Origin: Diadophis punctatus similis
Taxonomy: Eukaryota; Chordata; Lepidosauria; Squamata; Dipsadidae
Length of the DNA: 64,000 bases
NCBI GenBank assembly: GCA_023053685.1
Contig: JALIGW010000021.1
Coordinates: 15,587,647-15,651,646, forward strand
Direction of reading: 5' to 3'
The position numbers and the translations under genes were made by a program. The notes under the pieces are model-generated. The model did no database searches, had not been told where the DNA came from, and saw only the letters and a program-made list of their open reading frames with translations. Positions within the stretch are counted from its first letter, which is position 1; each line of letters opens with the position of its first letter. Below, piece after piece: positions 33,417 through 45,400 of the stretch.

Positions 33417-36400
33417 TGAATAGATTTTAATGTCCTTTTTTGCTGAATGTGACTGCAGAACCACATTTTTGTTTTACTCTAGAGAGGAATCAAATAACTT
33501 TTCATCCTGTTCCCTGAATTATTCTGCACCTCCAGCTTCTACTAGCTACGGAGACAGCCAGTGCTGTGCAGTGCTTCAGATAAGATTCACAAGAAGGTGT
33601 TTCTGGATGTGCAGAAGAGCATATACCACAACTGTGTGTAATCCTGCAAATAGACCTGCTTTAATAGGTCCGCACACAGATGGAGCAGAGGGGAGAGAGA
33701 AAGTCCCTCCTTCCCGTCCCTCTTTGTCTTTCCTCTTGTGAAGCTCTGATTAACTTTGTAATCTGCAAAATTAGGAATCCTGATTGCACAGGATTTCCAA
33801 CCCAGTGGAGGCTATAATTACAATTAAGTTGCATGTGCTTACATCCTTAATTTTAGACTTTCCCTGACAACTGACCATGAGCCATGCTTCTCTAGGCATA
33901 TTTTTTCCAAAGGAGCTTTTCTTTTCATTAGGAAATTAGGCATTAGGAAAAATAGCCGAATAATAATCTATCAGTAAGAAAAGAGGACTAAATACGGCTG
34001 CTTCTTGTTACAAGTTAATTAATTAATCCAAATTTTTTTCTGAAGAGCTCAGCTTGTTCTTGAACAGATCTGGCATGGTGCTTGTGGAAAAGGCATAAGG
34101 TGAATTTTTGAATCCCTTGGAGCTATAAAGAGGGAGCGCTTTTGAGGAAAGGTGCAAGTAAGATTTGCATAAATTTTGGCACTCCAGAGCCGAGCTTCTC
34201 TCAACCTTGGCAACTTTTAAGATCTGTGGACTTCTGCCCCCAGAATTCTGAGAGTTGAGGTCCACAGATTTTGATGTTGCTAAGGTTGAGAGAAGCACGG
34301 CTGTAGGGTATGCCATTGTTTTCTATCTGCAGACCACTTCGTGTATCGAAAGGCTAAATTCTTGCCCATGTTTTGAAAATTGTTTGCATGTCTCAAAGTT
34401 GCACTAGAGAACAAACAGAGAGAATACATTTTTTTCAACCTGGACAGACAATCAATGCTTCTCTATGGTTTTAAAAATAATTCAGTTTGGAGATGACTCC
34501 AGTGCAACCCTTTCTTTTTATTTCCTGTGCTGCTCCTCTTAAGGCCAGGGGCTCAGATGGCTCAGAGAGGTATGCATGCCTTGGGGGAGGGGGCATCAGG
34601 TGAAACCAACCCTCCATGCCTGCTCCATGCAGGGATCTTGCACCCAGACCACTGGTCCCTTGCATTAGCCAATTCATGTCTTTATAATTCTGAAAGTTTA
34701 ATGTTAGGTTGGCTATCTTCAGTTATTGTCTTTTAAATTTTAAAACTCCTTGCGCAATTAACATATTCAAATAGATTAATCGTAACAAGGAGACGTAAAA
34801 AAAAGGAAATAGATGCAAGGACTAACAACTAGAAGGGGTTAAACCCATAGCAGGCTGGCAAGGTTGCAGTCAAAAAAAGCTAAAGCTCAGAACGAGGTAA
34901 GGATTTTTTTTTTTTGGCTGTAAGAAGGATTTGGAGCAAAGTCTGAAATAAAAGACAAGAGGGTGGTTGGTGTAGAAGGGGAGTGAAAATAAAAAAGGAA
35001 AGGCAGAATTGTTTTAACACTTAATTTGCATTGCCTGACATTTTTTTCCTTGGAAGAGAAACCATTCCTGGCATGATTGAACCAGGGCAAAACGCAGCTC
35101 CAGATCGATCAAGGCACCCAAGAATCCACCTTTAGCAAATTCAACTCTCCCAACCAAGAAAGATTATTTATTTGCAGCCCAAGGCAGCCTATTTAGCGCT
35201 CCCCCCTCTCCTGTTTACCCCCCTTATAACCCTGCAAGGTAGGTTGGGCTAACAGTTACAAGCGAAAAGTAACCAGTGAGCATCCACGGCTGACAAAGAG
35301 TCTGGATGTCCTTGCTGAAGAGCAGCCCTTTTGCCCTCCCCCACCCCCACTGGCTCCCAGGAAGCGGGAGGAGGTGCCCGGGGTGACCTTGAAGCCACGG
35401 GCTGCAGTCTTGGAAAACGGGCTGCAGATCAATCAAAGTTGGCCAAGCTTTTTAGAGCAGAGCATTGCTATTAGGAGCCAGCAAAAGTGTAGTCACACAA
35501 GCAAGTTGCACCAAGCTCACCTTCATAAACTCTTTTTACGTTCAGAGTTTGGTAGAGCCCACGGGAAAAAAGGAATTTGGCGTGCCTTGTTCTCAGCAAA
35601 GAGTCTGGACACTTCCCCCCCCCCATAATACCTTTGTGTCCGAGATGGACGTGTTGGAGTTGCATCTGGTTGAGGATCCCTTCCCAAGGAGCAGGGAATA
35701 CCAGGTGGGGCTGGTCCTTTGCCAGGCTCCGTTTGAGCTGCTTTCTATTGGATGGAACCAGAAGGATGCTTATCAAATTTGCAGATGGTTGCAAGCTGGA
35801 GGGGATTGTTTAATACCCCGAAGGGGAAGAATCACAATTCCAAATGACCTTGGCAAGCTCCAGCATTGGGGCAAATCCAACAGGCTGATGTGCAACATTT
35901 GTTTTTGATTGGGGAGACCTAATATTTCCTCTCAAATCCCTGTTTGAATTACTGCATGTGGGTCCCTGTCCCGCTTGTCCTGTTTCACCACAAAACAGAC
36001 CCCTCCCCCCCTTGCATAGGACAAGCCTTTTAGAATAGGTTGATCTCTTTTTTGCAAATTAGACACACCCAGACCTCCCCCTATCACCCAGAGAGGGCTT
36101 TGGCAAACCTGCTTCACTGACCCATGTTTCCCCCCTTTTAAAGAGCGGGAAGCCTGGAGCCGGACACGATATTCCCAGGGCTATTTACAGTGGAATGGCT
36201 CTCTCCCCCTGATTTGGGCCAGCACTTCTGTTCATATAGTCATAACATTGCATTGGCCTTTTAAACTCCCATCACGCCACTTGTTCACGGGAGAGTTTAG
36301 AGGAGAGTTATCAGGATGTTAAAAAAGTTTTTGGAAACCAAGGCCAAGGCTTATTGTTTTTGTCTCCCCCCCCTCCTTTGGAAAAACAATTAGGTCAGAA

Positions 36401-39400
36401 AACGTCCTTCCGTGACAAAATCTATTGTGCATTTTATAAGGTATCTCTCTAATAAACGTACTGCGCCCCTTTTAATAAATATTCCAAGGCAATCCCTGCG
36501 CAATCCTTCCTAGGCATCCAGTACAGCCCATAATGAAGTGACATGCTTTATTTAAGACAACCTGATCTGAACAATCCAATCTGTGTTATTTGTGCAATGA
36601 CATGATGCCGCAGGCTTCTCCACCCAACGCCTGTGGCTTTTATTGTGGGTGGCAGCCAGCTACTTCTCACATTGTAGCAACTTCTTTTACGCAGCAACAG
36701 GCTGCCTGCCCCGTAGATAAGGAGGGGATGCTTGCAAACTCAGTAATCTCTCTGGCTTTCTGGGTTGCCATATACTATCTATTGCTTCTGTGTTTCTCTT
36801 TTATTATATATTGCATTATTGCCAAGACTTTCTGTTTACTTGGGCTCCTTTGTGCTGCTGGTAGCTTTGGGCTATCATAAAGAATTCCTTCCTTCCTTTG
36901 ACCTTAAAATGAGCATAGAGGTTTTCTGACTGATAAGGGTGGGTGGGTGAGTGGGGGGAACCGGTTATCTCCTGGTTCTGCCACGAGGCAGGCAGCCGGG
37001 AGGAGAGCACTTCCAGTCCTTGTAGGAGTGGAGGAGCAGCTCCTAATGATTCCTTGTTCAGAGAAACCGCCTTGTAAGAGTATCCATCATATCTTTGATG
37101 GTGATTTCTGAAGCAGAAATCATCATCAGCCTGGGATCATCAGGCTTCCTCTGCCAGTGCTGGGCAGGGGGTGGAGGGGGGGAGAAGGGGGTGAGAACTT
37201 CAAACATTCACAGCTGCCCCTAAAACTAATTGGCAGCGAGACTGAACCGCTCTGTACCTGCAGCCGAGTTTGCAGTAATTGCCGCCCGCCGTAAGATTTG
37301 TGGTTGCAAACTCGGAAAACTCTTGGAGCGGCCCGGCCCTTCCTCCCTGCCCGGGACGGCTCTGCATAGGTGGGGAGGGGGGGGTGTTGCATTGAGATTT
37401 CTTTCTTCTCTTGTCTGCCTTCTCATGTAGCCCCGGGGTCAAATTATTTAGCAGGAATAACACTGGGGAGGCCAAGTGCCTTTCAGCTGCCCCCTTTATC
37501 TTGGGTAATTGCTGCCAGTCACTCGGGACAATTAACTGGCTCCTTTTAAAAAACCCGCTAATGCCTGTTCCAGTTTCTCACCCCACTTTTGTCTCCCAAA
37601 AACCACAAACAGGAATGAAGGGCTGGGACGATTTGTGCGTGTATCAGGCAAGGGTATCTGAGGCCTCTCCTTTTTTTCTGCCCTGCAGGGAAACCCATCA
37701 GCCTGACTTACCGCTGCCCTTGCAGGTATTTTGAGAGCCAGGTGGCCAAGTCCCAGATCAAGCACCTGAAGATCTTGACCGTCCCTGGATGCCCCCTTCA
37801 GGTCATGTAAGTTTCTCCTTCCGCACCTTGGATGCCGTTTGGAAGCTCTGGAGCTCCAGCCTTCAGAAGACCAACCAGCTCTCTCTCTCTACCTCTGTTT
37901 CGAGTCTGCGATAAAAGATGTAAACTAGTATCTGAATGGAAAAGTAGCTCAGTTTTCATTCTAGATCTGATTCCTCAAGTTCTCCTCCTGCCCCAGCTAT
38001 TGTGAAATTTGAGGTCATTCTGTTGATTTTCAGTGTTTATGTTTTAAAAATGTTACTATTGCTATGATTTTTATTTTGGGTTCCAGTGCTTTTAGGAAAT
38101 GTGATTTTAATCTAGCTGGAAAAGAGAATGTTAAGTCTAGAAAAATTGTCTTTGTGTTTGAAATGGCAGAAGCAGAGACTGAGATTTGGAGTGAGTTCAG
38201 CCGTCCACTTTTTTTTTTAAACACCCTAATCCTCCTGCTTTTTATGAAACTCAAATGAGATATTCCTGAATGTAAACAGAAAAAATTATCAGAAAAGGGT
38301 CAGGAGAAGTTTTTCTGCCCTCTGGTGGCTCCTTAGCATAAATGGTTTATGTCGTCTAAAAATGTAGGTTTAATTCATGAAGATGATTAAATTAACTGCA
38401 TGGGAAAATTATGGTCTTGGTAATGGCCAATAATTGCTCAATTGCTGTCACTGCTCCAGTGAAAATTTTGTATTTTATTTTGCATGCATTTTCCCCTCAT
38501 GAACAACGATGAGGGTTTGTGGTTAACATCTGTAATATTTCCTCTCTTTTTGCTTTTGTCTACTGTAAAAGTAGAGTAAACAGCTGCTTCTCTGATCTAG
38601 CTAGTTTACACATTAATCCTTGGTAATATCAGTTGAATGCTTCATTTATGCTTCAAGGTGCATTTTATATGAAGCATATTTTTTTGAAGGAAAAAAAAAG
38701 AACAAGGAATAGACTTGATTAAAGCATATTAGAATCTGATTTCATGAAGTCGATTGTGACTGGTGGCCCCATTTTTCTGACAAACTCTCTCTGCCTCCCA
38801 TTTATTTTTCCCCGGTGGGCAAATCTTTCTATTTTTAGAGGCCTCCAGAAAGACTCTGAAGACTTGTATTCTATTAGCATTTTTTATCTTGTGAGTTCTT
38901 GATTCAGTTGTATTTGTTTCTATTTTATTGTATTTTGCTGTTTATATTTTGATTTTGATTTATTTTTCATTTATAATTCTCCTTTTGTAAACTATCCTGG
39001 GTCTTCTGGGAAATAAAAACGATGCAGCCATAAAAACAAATCCATAAGTACTTGCATCTGTTCAGTGAAGAGTTTTAAGCCTCAGCAGCAAGTTATAATT
39101 TATGGATGGTTTAAGGCAGGGTTTCCCAACTTAGGTGACTTTTAGATGGGTGGACTTCAACTCCCAGAATTCCCCAGCCAGCACACTACAGCTGGCTGGG
39201 GAATTCTGGGAGTTGAAGTCCACCCATGTTAAAGGTGCCATGGTTGAGAAGCCCTGGTTTAGGCCCGTGAGATACAGCAGCCTTTCTCAACCTTGGCAAC
39301 TTTGAGATGTGTGGACTCCCAGAATTCCCCAGGCGGCACCTTAAAGTTACCAAACACTGAGATACAAACTCAGAAAATGACTTTTTCTACCTCAGATTAG

Positions 39401-42400
39401 TGATTCAATTTAGTCTCTAATTGCGATTTTGAAATCCGAGTCCCTGCCTCCCATTGACTCTTAATTGGAAATAAGGCATTACTTACTTTTTGTTTACTGG
39501 TTTGACAGAACTGGATCACCTTGTCAAGAGTAGCAATTTTTTCCCTGAGCAGATTAATTCTTCCAAGATGCTAAGTTCTGGTTTTGTTCTTCTTTTACGA
39601 AGGAAATTGTAAATTTTGTTTGGCAGATTTAATGGCAGAATGGATCAAAATTTGCAAACATGTTTGAGTGAGCTTTCTGAAAGAATACGGTCTTCTAAGT
39701 TTCACCTCAGGAGTTTCAGAAGCTTTCCTGTTTTCAGGATTTTTTTAAAAATGGTGCTTGCGTGGAAGAGGCCGGAGCCTAAAAAGCGGCACCATTTGTG
39801 GTGTCTAGAGGGACTGTCAGAAGTCACAGAGGTTGGAACAGGATACGGCTTGTTGATTGATGCAGTGCAAAGGGTCGCAGGCAAAGGAGGAGAGATAGAT
39901 TCTGGCACTGAGGGATTGCAAATACTGATCTCCTGGCCATATTCACTCCCAGGACTAAGATGATCTTAAAGAGTATTTGTTCCCATGGATCAAAAGAGGC
40001 AAACTGTTTAGTTCACCAGTGCAAGCCAAAAAAAAAATGCTGCTTTTAATCTATTGGGTTCCTAAGCTTGGTGTCTGCAGGGCCACCAACTTTGGGTACC
40101 AGTCGCCCATCCAGTTTGCTTGACTGATAAGGGCCCGTTGGAGGCCTTTCTCTCCATGAGATCTTCTGATGATCTTATCTCCTGGCTGTGCTTTATCCAT
40201 CCAGAGATCCAGATGTTGCCCTCTCCTCCCCCTTGACAATCTTCCAGAGGGCACTCAAGGCTGAGCTCTGGCAGATCAGTTTTGATTGTTGAGAAGTGAA
40301 AAAGTTGAGACAGGATTGGTTTTATGGTTTTATGCCCTTTGTACTATAGACCTTGCTTACCAACCACTCATTTAACGATTGTTCAGATGTACGACTTGTG
40401 AGTGGCCAGTATGCTCATGATTTGGGCATGGGGCATTGTGATGCTGGTCTCCTTTCCTTGCACCCTCCCCAGCACCGGGGGGGGGGGGGGCTTCCCCAGA
40501 GACCTCCGTCTTCACGGGAGTTGACCAAAGTAGCATCACTTGAGCCCGGTCATCCGTGTCTCAAGTGGGAACTCTTGAGTTGATTTGTTCAACAACCCCG
40601 TTTGTTTACTTTTGTGGCTGCCTGTGGCATTACCAGGAATTTTCTCCAGTACCAAAGTTCAAAAGTGTTAGCTTTCTTTTTATCCTGCTTCTATCCCAGG
40701 TCTTCAAAATCCAGAAGAACTCATCTCCTGCAATTATCCTTTCCCCTTAAAACATCCCTCTAATATAAACAAGATAAATGTTTAAAACCGCACAGGAAGA
40801 GGGGGCAAAACCTTACATGCTTCCCTTATTCTAAACAGAGCCATAGTTTATTTATAAGTATAGTTGTGTATTTGAAGAAAATTTAAAATTAGTCATAAGT
40901 ACTTCAACTTGGGTGATTTTATAGAGAAGCTTTATAATTAACTTCTTTCCATTCTATATTGAATGTGGTTGAAATGAAGCAAAAGTACACTTTCTTGAAA
41001 AAGAGTAAAATATGTGAAACTTATGTGAATATGTGAAACTTCCCTTATCAGTTCACTGGTGAGACCCAGTCTGTAGCTTGAACAACCTATTTTCAGAATT
41101 TGGGGGTATTTCGTGTAATGAGGAAACCAGCAGATTCTGGGTGAAATTTTCATTTAAAATATCCTTTTCTGGGGAAGGGGTTCAGCAAATATCAGAAAAG
41201 CTCTTTCATTCTACAGTTGAGGTTTACTCATCTAGACATGCTTGTATGTTAAAGATGGTTTGGTACAAATGGAGTTCAGACGAGCAGTAATAAGAATTCC
41301 ATTGCTCTATCAGTTGCTGACTCTCAGGTTGTTCTCTCATTGCAGAGTTGCTGAATATTGTTGCTGTCAGAGAGTACAAAATGGTGTTGAATTTGTTCTT
41401 TCAATTCACCTCCAAAAAGTATGATAATTTGAGATCCCTTCTCTGGGGTTTTCTGCTTAGCAGCTAGAAGTGTCACTCACAAAGCTATGCCCTATTGTTC
41501 TTCACTCTGTCTAGGTTTTTGGGGTTTTTTTCATAGAGAGGTTGGAAGAGGTTCAAAATTTCCCAAATTGGCCAAATGAAAATAAAAACAGTGTAACTTA
41601 CCGCACAGCCTTCTGAAGGTAACTCAAAAGCTTTGGATGCATTTAACTTCAGGCCACCATGACCTTGGCTTGAAGTTGGCCCAGCTATCCGCTCAAGTAG
41701 ACTGCTTTGTGTCAATTTGTGGTAATAGCCACAAATGTTTTTAATGGGTTTTAATTTCACCATAATAATGAAAAACTTTCTTGCATTGGGTAATGTTATA
41801 AGGAGCAGATGTCTTTATTGTCCCTTGTCACAAAAGTTGAACTAGCAAATTCTGGTTTGGTTTATGTACGGGAGTTTATTTTCTATTCTGTCTTTTTTCC
41901 CCCTCTCCTCTATTTTTCGGCAGTGCAAGACTGAAAAACAGCAGTAAACAGATCTGCATCGACTCCAAGTTAAAGTGGATTCAAGAGTACCTGGAGAAAT
42001 ACTTTCAAAAGTAAGCCGCAACCCCAAAGGACTCACAACAAAACCACCCCGGGTGAAACCGTGATGATGGGCAGAGGGGCCTCGGTTGCAGCTGAGTTCT
42101 TGGAGGCTGCTTCACATCTGTCACCAAGAGAGATTCTCAGTTTTTGGGCCTAAAGAGATAAGACTCACTGGACCAGGTGATAAGGTGCCCGTCAGTTACC
42201 CCACAGCAGGGGCGGGTTGCTCGCTTACCGATGCCGGTGCGCTGCGCACGCATCTCCATGTTTCGGGTGTGTGCGTGCTCACTACACGCGCGCGCCCCTC
42301 GTGCGATTTTGCTTCCGCGCATGCGCAGAAGCAAAATCACCCAAAAATTCTCAGAAAAAGATGGCAACACGCGTGACAGACCGGTGAAGACTGCTCTGGA

Positions 42401-45400
42401 GCGGTCGCGCAAATTGCGCAATCAGCCGCTTCCTACTGGAGCTACACACTGGACAGCTCCGGCAGGAACCCACCACTGCCCCACAGTAGTTCTCACAAGT
42501 AACACAAGTGGAGAACTTGTGAATTTCACGCGCCAGATTTCTTGGACCTTTTGCAATTTTGGAAGCTCTTTATTCATGTGCTCTTGGGTCTGTTCAGATG
42601 GTCTCTGCTTAAATATATTTTCTTCCAGACTTTTTATTTTGAGCAGTTCAAGGAAGAAGTTGACCCCAAGCATGTCAGACGCAGTGAGGGTAGTCTCTTG
42701 GCAGCAATCTTATATATGAATGTTTTTACTGGAAATACTAGGGTCTTTGTAGGCGCTCGACTTCAAAAGAGTTGGCCCCATAGCTGTCCTTGCCGAACGG
42801 AGTCCTTTGAATTTTCCTCCATGCACGCCGGAGATCTATTTTTCCTCTCTGCTTAAGGCCACATTTCAAGCCAATCCCAAATAAGATTATCTATCTCCTC
42901 TCTGTCAAATGTTATACGTCTGCATTGCAGCCATTTAACTCTCGGGCTGCTTAAAGGGGGCCTTGCCCACAGGTGGCCAGATGCAATACAAATATCTAAA
43001 ACTATATTAATGTAGCCTATCTACTTTTCACTTGTTCTAACAGTGTACTGCATATATTATGTACTGTACATTCAAACAAAAGTGGCTAGTTTAATACTAT
43101 AAAAGCCCAATGGGAATTAATTAAAAAAATGCTTTTTAAATAATAAAAATTATGCTTTTTTAGATGGGCTGTTGTTAGTAGTTTCATCTTCTCAGCTTTC
43201 TTCTTGTGTTAAACAGGCTGTTGTAAGGATGCAGTTTTGGAAGTTCAAGACTTATTTTGAAGCCTTGAAGGTTCCTGCTAAAATATCAGCTCATTGCTCG
43301 CTAATCTTTTTTGCCTTTTTTCTTACTTCTTTTCCATGTTGTGGGTGCAGAATTCCAAGAATAAAGATTCAGCGACCCACAACTAGGTGAAAGTGCCACA
43401 GTCAGTTCTCGGTCATGCTAAACCAAACTAGTTAAGTTGTGTTACTAAATAGCTGCATAATGGAGAGAGGCTGTTTTGGGGCTGACCACTTTCCATTTCA
43501 ATTTGTCATCACATGGACCCTAGAGGGCTGGAAGGGACCTGGGGAGTCTCCTAATCTACGCCCTTTGCACCATCCCAAATCCCGTTAACCCACAGCAGAA
43601 CCACTGTTACCCCAAATAATGCAGATGGCGCCCATGAACTACACCCGATTGCACACACCGAGTGCCCCATACGGTGGCTGAGAGGGGAAGATGGTTTCAC
43701 CTCCCCTGCCCTATAGTCACAGCCACAGCCACTGTTGTCCTGCTGCTAAGAGCAGCGGGGGACTGTCAACCTTTTCTACATCTGCCTCCCAGTTGGCCTC
43801 GTAGCTGGGGCTACTGGTGGTGTTCAGTTGGAGCTGGCAATACAGCTATGGGAATCCTGAAAACGCTGGGACTGGCACCTTTCTGAGAAGACTTTGTGAT
43901 CAGTGGCAGGGGCCCTTTGTGAAGCTGTAACCCCAACAGGGTCACAGCAGGACTCTGGTGGGTGTTAAAGCCCCCCAAGGCCTTTTGTGCTCCAAAAAGT
44001 CCCTTTAAAAACAGCCACATGGAATGACAGCGGGCGTAAGACAGAGGCGGTGCAGAAGAAAAGGGGCAGCTGGTCAAAGCTTTGGCAGGCTCCAATGTGA
44101 GGCTTGGCTTCTGAACATTTTAGGACTGAATTAGAATCCCAGATAAGAGTTATCACTGCACCTGCTGACTCCTATGCGTTTTTTCCTCTCTCTGCTTCCA
44201 AATTATCCTTGTGATCCAGCTGGCAGTTCCTGGGGGGCCACACTGGCTTTTACAGCCCCAACTGCCCAGGAGGACTGGCGTATCAGTTTCACCTCCATTA
44301 TTACATATCCCTGAGTTCAACATAAAGGTCAGAGGAGAGCTGTGCCTGGAAAAATTCAAAGAAGTCAGCTGCGTATTTTAAAATAACGGTTAATAGCGAT
44401 ATACAAAGCCAGTTAAGGAAGCCCCTGGCCCAGCAAATCACAGAGAGGTTAATGAGATTGCACCAAGATTAACAGGTTTTGGCTAGTTAATGTAAAAGGG
44501 ACTTTGCTGCTCAGGGCAATTTGCTTTCTTCTCGGGACAGCTGTGGGTTGAAAATCCAAGTAAATCACAGACATGCTTGTTGCCCCTGAACTGAGAGAGA
44601 GGAGGGAGAGTTGTGCCTTTTGGGCGCATTGTGTTAAGATTCTTTGGCTGCCATTAAATTAGCTTTCCATGGTTCCTCTACTGTTATTCTGTATATTGTG
44701 AAGAGCCCTGGTGACAGCAGTGGTTGGAATGCAGGATGGCAGGCTGTCTCTGCCCACAGCCAGCAGTTCGATCCTGACCGGCTCAAGGTTGACTTAGCCT
44801 TCCGTCCTTCCCAGGTCGGTAAAATGAGGACCCAGATTGTTGGGGGACAATAGGCTGACTCTGTAAACCGCTTAGTGAGGGCTGTAAAGCTCTGTGGAGC
44901 AGTATGTAAGTCTAAGGGTTGCTGCTGTTGCTGTCCTCCGTCTTTGTATAGATGGCACCACAAACCCTCCTTGTTAAGAGAGAAAGCAGCACCAGCAATC
45001 AAAGAGAATCCAAGCTGAGGCGAAGCCCTCCTGAGGTCGCTCTGCTTGAGCTTGGCAGATCTTTCCCTGGCACATGAACCGGGAGGCTCTCAGGCAAGTG
45101 GCACAGCCGTGTTGTGTTACTCAATGGGAGGAAGATCCCAGGCGAGCACGTCGATAGGATGGCTTCTAGAAAGCGGCTAGGAAGGTGGAGAGGGTGCCGG
45201 GCCCAGAAACTGACCTCTCTTCTCTCCTCTCTGAAGTTTCTTCTGTTTTCACCAGGAGCCTCTTATTCCCCTCTGGAACTTTATATTGTCTTCAGCATTG
45301 TACTCCCTGTTGGTTGGTTGGTTCTTTGTGGGTGGGCGATGGGGGGGGGGAGGTTAGGCGTGCAGGTACTCCTCTTTAAATGACCCAGGGTACCACAAAG

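Larger units (their letters stand above)
31379..37688 (+). other. CXCL12: CXCL12 intron 1
   Basis: 6.3 kb. It holds an (TA)n tract, a palindromic MITE, a CR1 relic and several repeat-free stretches (for example 36370-36620) that could be regulatory. Open frames in it show no domain. Confidence 0.85.
37807..41923 (+). other. CXCL12: CXCL12 intron 2
   Basis: 4.1 kb with two palindromic MITEs. 38370-38530 is repeat-free, A/T-rich and complex. No exon seen. Confidence 0.85.
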
